DNA of 11,492 nt from Euperipatoides rowelli. Lineage: Eukaryota; Onychophora; Udeonychophora; Euonychophora; Peripatopsidae. Below are positions 9,201 to 11,492 of this stretch, in pieces (position 1 is the first letter of the stretch; the number at the start of each line of letters is the position of its first letter). Where the stretch lies: NCBI GenBank assembly GCA_003024985.2, contig PXIH01S0050925.1, one strand, 5' to 3'. The notes below the pieces were generated by a model. It did not search any database. It had not been told where the DNA came from and saw only the letters and a program-made list of their open reading frames with translations. The position numbers and the translations under genes were made by a program.

Positions 9201-11310
9201 GGTATCTGTCCATTCTATCAGGGCAGGGATAATAAAGGGTGGTCCCCTTTCTCCTCTTTAGTCTCCTAGATGGCCGGTCTGACCTGATTTTATATTATTT
9301 TTGATAATTTTTTTGAAAATTTTTTTTTTTTTACTGTATATTTAAGGTTAGGTTAGCTAGCGTTCCTTATACAATTTAGTTGGTTTGTGCTGGTTTCTAG
9401 ACCCCCTTATGAGCTTCTTATAAATCAACACCAACCGACCCCTTTTCAATAAATGTTATAGTCTTGGGGTAGCTCTTTATACGTAGACTTGCATATGAAT
9501 GTGTTATAACTAGTTATTCTAGTTTAGGCATTTATATGTGAAGTGTATTTAGAGACGTGATAAAACTATTGCATTTATTTGGTAATTATCCCCGGAATAT
9601 GTCTCTTTGGCTTGTAATAGCATGTCATGTAGGCTCGTGAGTACCTTGCTTGTGCAACGTCACTTACACAGTGCTAGGGAGGCATCAGAGGCATTTCCAA
9701 GTTAGGGTTGCATTCATGACCAGTATCCAAAGGCGGTCGTCGGAAGACAGTATGTGCCCTCTATTGAAGTCATGAATGTGATCGCCAAGTTTTACAATTT
9801 TGTCTAGTTATGGACGACATACTATTATTATTTCTAATAATATATGTATACAAGACAGTCCTGTGAGTGGCATAAGTAGAGCAGGCTCCCGTCTCGGCTG
9901 ACGTCTATCACACTAACCTGAGAAAGATGTTAACTGAGACCAAAATTAGAATTTTTATCTAAAATATAGTCTATCTCTGGATAGAATAAGGCTCAGTTAG
10001 GGGGGAGGGCAGCCTTATGAGGTAGACTATGCAGCTCGGCGATGCGTCCAAGTATCGGACATATATATATAATATATAGTTATAATATCTAGTTATAAGA
10101 ACATGTGTTTTTATATGAAAAACATTAATTATATTTAAAACAAATAAGTTGTTTCTATTTTATTTCTCTCTAGGGTAAAGGATCTGTTATCACATACTGG
10201 CTGATAGGACGCAATATACCAGAAGAACTGCAACCTGTAACACCTCAGGAAGATTATATTTCCGTACATTCTTCAGTATCAGAAGGAGAGAAATCAGTTG
10301 CTTTTGAATCACCAATGTCAATGGGACCACCAGAGGGCTATCTCTCACCAGATAGAAAACTGTCTTTAAAAGGAGATCAATCATCTGAAAAATTTGAACC
10401 ACCAAAACTACCTCAAGAAAAAGATTCCATATCAGTCAGATATCCATTACCAGAAATTGTTACACCACCCAAGAGTCATCCTTCACCAAGAAAAGAATCA
10501 TTAGACACAACACTAGAAAAGATTCCACCAATAAAAAAAAGCATACCATCTGAAAAAATTACATCACTAGAAAAGATTCCACCAATAAAAAGAAGCATAT
10601 CATCAGAGAGATATCCTACCTTGGTAAAAGATGCAGCATTGGAAATGTATCCACCCCACGAAACCAGTTTACAAATAGATAGATACCCCTCCACCAGAAA
10701 AAGTTCAACAACAGAAAGGCATCTACCATCAGAGAGATTTTCAGCTCCCCAAAATGTATCACCAGAAAGGTTTCGCAAATTGTCAAAAGATACAGAGATT
10801 CTACCACGACCGAGAAGTATATCACCAGATATCCCCCCCAAAAGTATATCCCTCCCAAAAGAGCGACCATTAGAGAAATATCCACTACTAGACAGACGAT
10901 TGCAGCCAGAAAGAGATCACTCTAGATTTAAAGATGCATCCGATAGGTATCCATCTTCAGAAAGAAGTGTAGTACAAGAGAGATATCCTATGAAAGAAAA
11001 AGCTAAAAAACTAGAGCCAGATAAAAGACCAACACAAGCTATACAAAGTACCTCTGGAATAAAGAACCTACCTAAAACAACACAAGCCAACCCTGAGCAA
11101 TTACCAAAACAAACGCAAGTAAAGAAATCTTCAAAAGAACAACCAAAAATGCATAATAATTCACATCATCATGCAGATATTACACCTGGACATTCTCAAG
11201 TTGGACCAGAAACTATTGTATTAAATAAAGATGATATACAAAAGGCTACACGAAGGAATTCTGACCAACCATTTGGACTCTTTCGTAAACGCAGCTACAC
11301 ACAAATTTAA
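180..11310 (+). CDS. Gyc76C: Receptor-type guanylate cyclase, 3' portion in five exons (Gyc76C-like)
   Basis: Joined coding segments are 180-248, 350-524, 1413-1511, 1612-1703 and 10174-11310, giving 523 residues that are open at the 5' side. Residues 1 to about 158 match the C-terminal part of the membrane guanylate cyclase catalytic domain, with signatures [13 protein letters not shown] (24-36) and [17 protein letters not shown] (95-111). From family knowledge the enzyme converts GTP to cGMP as a head-to-tail dimer inside the cell. Glu25 and Cys97 are the guanine-specifying positions, Asp29 is a metal ligand, and Asn104 and Arg108 stabilise the transition state; all are present. Residues from about 160 to 523 form a long polar tail. 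The receptor, transmembrane and kinase-homology exons are not in the window. The family call is very firm. The Gyc76C assignment is an inference from the long tail and the PDZ-like terminus; another invertebrate receptor cyclase is possible. Confidence 0.9.
249..349 (+). other. Intron, 101 bp, phase 0
   Basis: GT at 249-250 to AG at 348-349. It is short, AT-rich and has a TTCTTCCAG acceptor. Nothing else was seen in it. Confidence 0.85.
350..524 (+). CDS. Guanylate cyclase exon B ([13 protein letters not shown])
   Basis: One hundred and seventy-five bases coding 58 residues plus the first base of a split Gly codon. It opens with [18 protein letters not shown], the strand-turn-strand that carries the guanine-specifying Glu and a metal-binding Asp. 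Most receptor cyclases have Ala where this one has Ser in GDSY, a mild change. It closes with QLRIGINSG, leading to the GP-xx-AG strand. An ATG at 329 is in frame upstream, but it lies in the intron before the AG at 348-349, so it is not a start. The donor GTAAGT at 525 is a full consensus. Confidence 0.95.
525..1412 (+). other. Intron, 888 bp, phase 1
   Basis: GTAAGT at 525 to AG at 1411-1412 after a run of seven T. About 600 bp in the middle (553-1165) is an old tandem repeat listed separately. The remainder, 1166-1412, is AT-rich with no recognisable gene. Confidence 0.9.
553..1165 (+). repeat. Diverged tandem repeat, unit about 144 bp, in intron
   Basis: Units begin with AGACCAG-like words followed by CAGAAAT at about 602, 804, 949 and 1092, and a partial unit precedes at about 553. 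Each unit holds a TTNACTTCTATCCTAATCC-like block, an AATATATTTACTT-like block and an AAAATAGACC..TTATTAGTAAAT block. Spacing is 202, 145 and 143 bp; the first unit carries extra sequence at about 760-803. The copies are clearly diverged, so the duplication is old. No coding potential is evident. Confidence 0.7.
1413..1511 (+). CDS. Guanylate cyclase exon C ([17 protein letters not shown])
   Basis: Ninety-nine bases: the last two bases of a Gly codon, 32 codons, then the first base of a split Pro codon. It encodes [10 protein letters not shown] then [22 protein letters not shown]. This is the most conserved signature of receptor guanylate cyclases. The Cys of RYCLFGD helps select guanine, and the Asn and Arg of NTASR stabilise the transition state; all are present. 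The acceptor is TTTTTTTAG and the donor GTAAGA at 1512. It is too short for naive open-frame detection. Confidence 0.96.
1512..1611 (+). other. Intron, 100 bp, phase 1
   Basis: GTAAGA to TTGACAG. It is very AT-rich. An ATG at 1557 opens a frame that runs into the next exon, but it sits inside this intron and is not needed once the exons are joined. Confidence 0.85.
1612..1703 (+). CDS. Guanylate cyclase exon D ([16 protein letters not shown])
   Basis: Ninety-two bases: two bases completing the split Pro codon and 30 codons reading [19 protein letters not shown], then [11 protein letters not shown]. This matches the helix and strand after the RMES signature in receptor cyclases. It ends in phase 0 with the last strand begun, so the domain is completed only by the GKG-xx-TYWL motif of the next exon. 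The donor GTAAGT at 1704 is a full consensus. Confidence 0.93.
1704..1740 (+). promoter_or_regulatory. In-frame stop and AATAAA just inside the large intron
   Basis: Reading through the exon D donor adds eleven or twelve codons ([11 protein letters not shown]) and then TAA at 1737-1739. That stop overlaps AATAAA at 1735-1740. Intron retention with early polyadenylation would give a cyclase without its last catalytic strand and without the tail. The sequence shows the stop and the hexamer; use of the site is conjecture, and no strong GT-rich downstream element is obvious. Confidence 0.3.
1761..1792 (+). repeat. (ATG/ATA)n triplet microsatellite
   Basis: A run of ATGATGATG then ATAATAATA-type triplets, with a further GACGATGATGACGAT patch near 1811-1827. 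This is ordinary intronic simple sequence. It produces an isoleucine-rich open frame on the minus strand that is an artefact. Confidence 0.85.
1793..2717. other. AT-rich intron stretch with no gene
   Basis: Long A and T runs dominate 1975-2065 and 2430-2515. A 13-base word ATTTGACCTTTAA occurs near 2308 and again near 2519, in otherwise unlike contexts. A perfect TGACGTCA lies at 2151-2158. I see no coding signature on either strand. Confidence 0.6.
2718..4030 (+). repeat. Tandem array, ten copies of a ~132-bp unit
   Basis: The word AAACTATAG or its variant AAACCTTAG recurs at 2740, 2871, 3003, 3135, 3267, 3400, 3532, 3663, 3790 and 3922. Spacing is 131, 132, 132, 132, 133, 132, 131, 127 and 132 bp. 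Each unit carries GTTTCCCCCAAACAGAGG, TTTTACTGGTTCTTAATAAG, GTGTTCCCACCTCCAGC, ATTAAGACCCAGGCTACAG and TTTCCATGCATTTGGGATAT blocks. Copies 6 and 7 share the AAACCTTAG variant and look like a recent duplication. The period of 132 is a multiple of three, so long open frames arise on both strands as 44-residue repeats. I regard these as by-products and not genes, because copies 8 and 9 break the frame. Confidence 0.95.
4031..4185 (-). mobile_element. tRNA-like SINE-type head next to the array
   Basis: On the minus strand, positions 4158-4147 read TGGTCCAGTTGG, which fits the RNA polymerase III A-box pattern TRGYNNANNNGG. Positions 4100-4091 read GGTTTGATCC, a degenerate B box that is one base short of the usual form. 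Box starts are 58 bp apart, longer than in a simple tRNA. The stretch is richer in GC than its surroundings. On the minus strand it runs directly into the 132-bp array. I infer a decayed tRNA-derived SINE or a composite element; the boxes alone could arise by chance. Confidence 0.4.
4186..4620. other. Intron stretch with no gene
   Basis: Unique-looking AT-rich sequence. One hairpin is visible: CATCTTTGG at 4345-4353 pairs with CCAAAGATG at 4368-4376 around a 14-base loop. No coding or element signature was recognised. Confidence 0.5.
4799..4829 (+). repeat. Left terminal inverted repeat
   Basis: Exact inverted match to 5767-5797 over 31 bases, including the outer TA. Similarity stops immediately on both sides. 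Confidence 0.85.
5182..5495 (+). repeat. Pyrimidine-rich compound microsatellite (TTATTC/GTATTC)n
   Basis: It starts as ATCATT-type triplets, becomes about a dozen copies of six-base words such as TTATTC, GTATTC and ATATTC, and decays into ATT and CTT triplets. It lies wholly inside the TA-flanked element. Open frames rich in Tyr-Ser (plus) and Ile-Asn-Lys (minus) come only from the repeat. Confidence 0.9.
5767..5797 (-). repeat. Right terminal inverted repeat
   Basis: Exact inverted match to 4799-4829, ending CTTCAATTA on the plus strand. The next bases (GTCATTG) would resume the host or hAT sequence. Confidence 0.85.
5798..6439. other. Right part of the hAT-like element and plain intron
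   Basis: AT-rich with ATTAATACAATA repeated twice near 5932-5954. From about 6131 to 6439 I recognise no repeat, gene or motif. Confidence 0.45.
6440..6530 (+). mobile_element. hAT-like terminal fragment
   Basis: CAGTGTTTCCCAATTAAG at 6440, then GGTCACAGAACCCTTTGAAA, resembles the well-known ends of hAT transposons (CAGTGTTTCCCAA.. followed by ..GAACCC). A matching right end (TTGGGAAACACTG-like) was not found in the window, so this is either a truncated copy or a chance-degenerate one. The true right limit is unknown. Confidence 0.4.
6719..6925 (+). repeat. Decamer minisatellite, consensus TATTCTTAGG
   Basis: About twenty decamers alternate mainly between TATTCTTAGG and TACTCTTAGG, with occasional TTAAG variants, so a 20-bp higher-order unit is visible. 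Each decamer contains TTAGG, the insect telomere pentamer, but separated by five other bases. One decamer is shortened near 6836-6842. Confidence 0.93.
6939..6960 (+). repeat. G22 homopolymer
   Basis: Twenty-two uninterrupted G, 13 bases after the decamer array. The same strand is transcribed as intron. Exact length should be treated with caution because such runs are error-prone in sequencing. Confidence 0.9.
6961..7600. other. Intron stretch with short direct repeats and a hairpin
   Basis: Two copies, 37 bp apart, of a unit beginning CAAGATATGACTATTTACAA lie at 7200-7273. Related words ending in CTAGAACTG and CTAGCACTG, preceded by GTGTCA, occur near 7306-7324 and 7484-7502. A hairpin has arms AACTCAAAAA (7458-7467) and TTTTTGAGTT (7474-7483). 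These hint at a decayed repetitive element; no gene is seen. Confidence 0.5.
7601..9060. other. Intron stretch with no recognised gene
   Basis: AT-rich. A 13-base inverted pair, AGCTATGAAAGTT (about 8227) and AACTTTCATAGCT (about 8693), brackets roughly 480 bp. An open frame of 86 codons on the minus strand (8761-9021) has no resemblance I recognise and no supporting signals. Confidence 0.45.
8443..8472 (+). promoter_or_regulatory. Possible TATA box and initiator
   Basis: TATAAAAT at 8443-8450 follows GGGGG, and a TTCAGG initiator-like word lies at 8468-8473. That puts the TATA box about 27 bases before the A, a usual core-promoter spacing. No gene follows, so it may belong to an old mobile element or be chance in AT-rich DNA. 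Confidence 0.2.
9077..9093 (+). repeat. (GT)n microsatellite
   Basis: A short TG run of about eight dinucleotides. It is ordinary simple sequence. Confidence 0.8.
9094..9965. other. Intron stretch, slightly higher GC, no gene
   Basis: Contains an acceptor-like CTACAG followed by an ATG with a 30-codon frame (9169-9261), two GGTTA copies near 9346-9355, and a 10-base inverted pair CATTCATGAC (9711-9720) / GTCATGAATG (9769-9778). None is convincing as a gene. Confidence 0.45.
9966..10030 (+). other. Strong bulged hairpin upstream of the last acceptor
   Basis: Outer arm ATAGTCTATCTC (9966-9977) pairs with GAGGTAGACTAT (10019-10030), one pair being U-G in RNA. Inner arm ATAAGGCT (9986-9993) pairs with AGCCTTAT (10011-10018). 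An eight-base bulge (9978-9985) sits on the 5' side. The 17-base loop is G-rich (GGGGGGAGGG). Twenty base pairs in 65 bases is unusual in this AT-rich intron. It could be a splicing-related structure, a remnant of a fold-back element, or incidental; the large bulge argues against a standard microRNA precursor. Confidence 0.5.
10174..11310 (+). CDS. Guanylate cyclase terminal exon: last strand plus long tail
   Basis: It opens [14 protein letters not shown], the invariant end of the receptor guanylate cyclase catalytic domain, after acceptor TTTCTCTCTAG. It then runs 365 residues to TAA. The first ATG in this frame is at 10315, but the frame is open back to the splice site, so no internal start is needed. 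The tail is rich in Lys, Glu, Pro, Ser and Arg and has no hydrophobic segment, so it should be cytosolic and disordered. Short words of the type SERYP, DRYP, EKYP, QERYP and PERF recur about every 10 to 20 residues. An 18-residue block is duplicated in tandem. Near the end lie RRNS and RKRS, and the last residues are YTQI. Most vertebrate receptor cyclases have far shorter tails. Confidence 0.96.
   Translation, partial: GKGSVITYWLIGRNIPEELQPVTPQEDYISVHSSVSEGEKSVAFESPMSMGPPEGYLSPDRKLSLKGDQSSEKFEPPKLPQEKDSISVRYPLPEIVTPPKSHPSPRKESLDTTLEKIPPIKKSIPSEKITSLEKIPPIKRSISSERYPTLVKDAALEMYPPHETSLQIDRYPSTRKSSTTERHLPSERFSAPQNVSPERFRKLSKDTEILPRPRSISPDIPPKSISLPKERPLEKYPLLDRRLQPERDHSRFKDASDRYPSSERSVVQERYPMKEKAKKLEPDKRPTQAIQSTSGIKNLPKTTQANPEQLPKQTQVKKSSKEQPKMHNNSHHHADITPGHSQVGPETIVLNKDDIQKATRRNSDQPFGLFRKRSYTQI
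10513..10620 (+). repeat. 54-bp in-frame tandem duplication in the tail
   Basis: CTAGAAAAGATTCCACCAAT begins at 10513 and again at 10567, a period of 54 bp or 18 codons. The encoded blocks are [18 protein letters not shown] and [18 protein letters not shown]. The first halves are nearly identical at DNA level, so the duplication is younger than the surrounding degenerate repeats. Confidence 0.85.
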
Positions 11311-11448
11311 CCCACATAATAGATTATGCAAATTTGATTCTTAGTACTGTTATTATTGATAAAACAAATTAAAAATGTCTAAATAGAATTCGGCTATAAG
11401 AATTTGAATTTGTCAAACATTACTTTTTTTTAAACTATATACTGTATT
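11311..11448 (+). other. 3' untranslated region, AT-rich
   Basis: Follows the TAA at 11308-11310. There is no AATAAA; the closest polyadenylation hexamer is the common variant ATTAAA at 11368-11373. The transcript may end after it or beyond the window. Confidence 0.5.
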
Positions 11449-11459
11449 TTCTCTCTCTT

Positions 11460-11490
<31 letters not shown>

Positions 11491-11492
11491 TT
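11449..11492 (+). repeat. (CT)n microsatellite at the window end
   Basis: CT dinucleotides broken by occasional TTT, running off the edge of the window. Confidence 0.9.

Larger units (their letters stand above)
1704..10173 (+). other. Large intron, 8,470 bp, phase 0, repeat-filled
   Basis: It joins exon D (..VSIK) to exon E (GKGSVITYW..) with GTAAGT at 1704 and TTTCTCTCTAG ending at 10173. The joined protein reads [14 protein letters not shown], the usual end of a class III guanylate cyclase domain, which supports both splice sites. It is far longer than its neighbours and contains tandem arrays, transposon-like pieces and microsatellites listed separately. I saw no convincing host coding exon inside. 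Confidence 0.88.

Noticed and set aside
9169-9261. Acceptor-like CTACAG followed by ATG and a 30-codon frame
   Set aside because: No donor or family match, and adding it would interrupt the [13 protein letters not shown] junction of the cyclase.
9346-9355. GGTTAGGTTA, telomere-like
   Set aside because: Only two copies, easily chance.
10476-10841. Minus-strand open frames of 121 and 89 codons opposite the terminal exon
   Set aside because: These are shadows of the compositionally biased coding strand. The plus-strand frame continues the cyclase domain without a break.
1-11492. CRISPR array, tRNA or rRNA gene, bacterial operon or a defence system
   Set aside because: The repeats are tandem without spacers, no intact tRNA fold or rRNA signature was seen, and the only gene is a spliced animal cyclase.

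Overview
The window is eukaryotic, AT-rich and almost certainly from an invertebrate, most likely an arthropod. It holds one recognisable gene on the plus strand: the 3' end of a receptor-type (membrane) guanylate cyclase, in five exons at 180-248, 350-524, 1413-1511, 1612-1703 and 10174-11310 (stop TAA at 11308-11310). All four introns have GT-AG ends and their phases (0, 1, 1, 0) keep the frame. The joined exons give the last 523 residues. About 158 of these are the C-terminal part of the class III cyclase catalytic domain. The rest is an unusually long, low-complexity tail of about 365 residues ending in a possible PDZ ligand. The extracellular, transmembrane, kinase-homology and N-terminal catalytic exons lie upstream of base 1.

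Layout: 1-179 is the end of an upstream intron. 180-1703 holds four catalytic exons separated by introns of 101, 888 and 100 bp; the 888-bp intron is largely a diverged tandem repeat of about 144 bp. From 1704 to 10173 there is one 8,470-bp intron full of repeats. In order these are: a short in-frame extension with a stop overlapping AATAAA; a triplet microsatellite; a ten-copy tandem array of about 132 bp (2718-4030) next to a tRNA-like SINE-type head; a hAT-like transposon (about 4621-6130) with a TA-flanked inverted-repeat element nested in it (4799-5797), itself carrying a pyrimidine-rich microsatellite; a second hAT-like terminus at 6440; a TTAGG-containing decamer minisatellite followed by a G22 tract; several hundred bases of low-identity intron with short repeats and hairpins; and a strong bulged hairpin about 145 bp before the last acceptor. 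After the stop codon there is a short AT-rich 3' region, and the window ends in a (CT)n microsatellite.

The encoded enzyme makes cGMP from GTP. The residues that specify guanine and stabilise the transition state are visible and intact. The tail's C-terminal T-Q-I, next to basic phosphosite-like motifs, suggests tethering to a PDZ scaffold. This resembles what is known of insect Gyc76C, though orthology is an inference here. I found no prokaryotic genes, CRISPR array or convincing second protein-coding gene.
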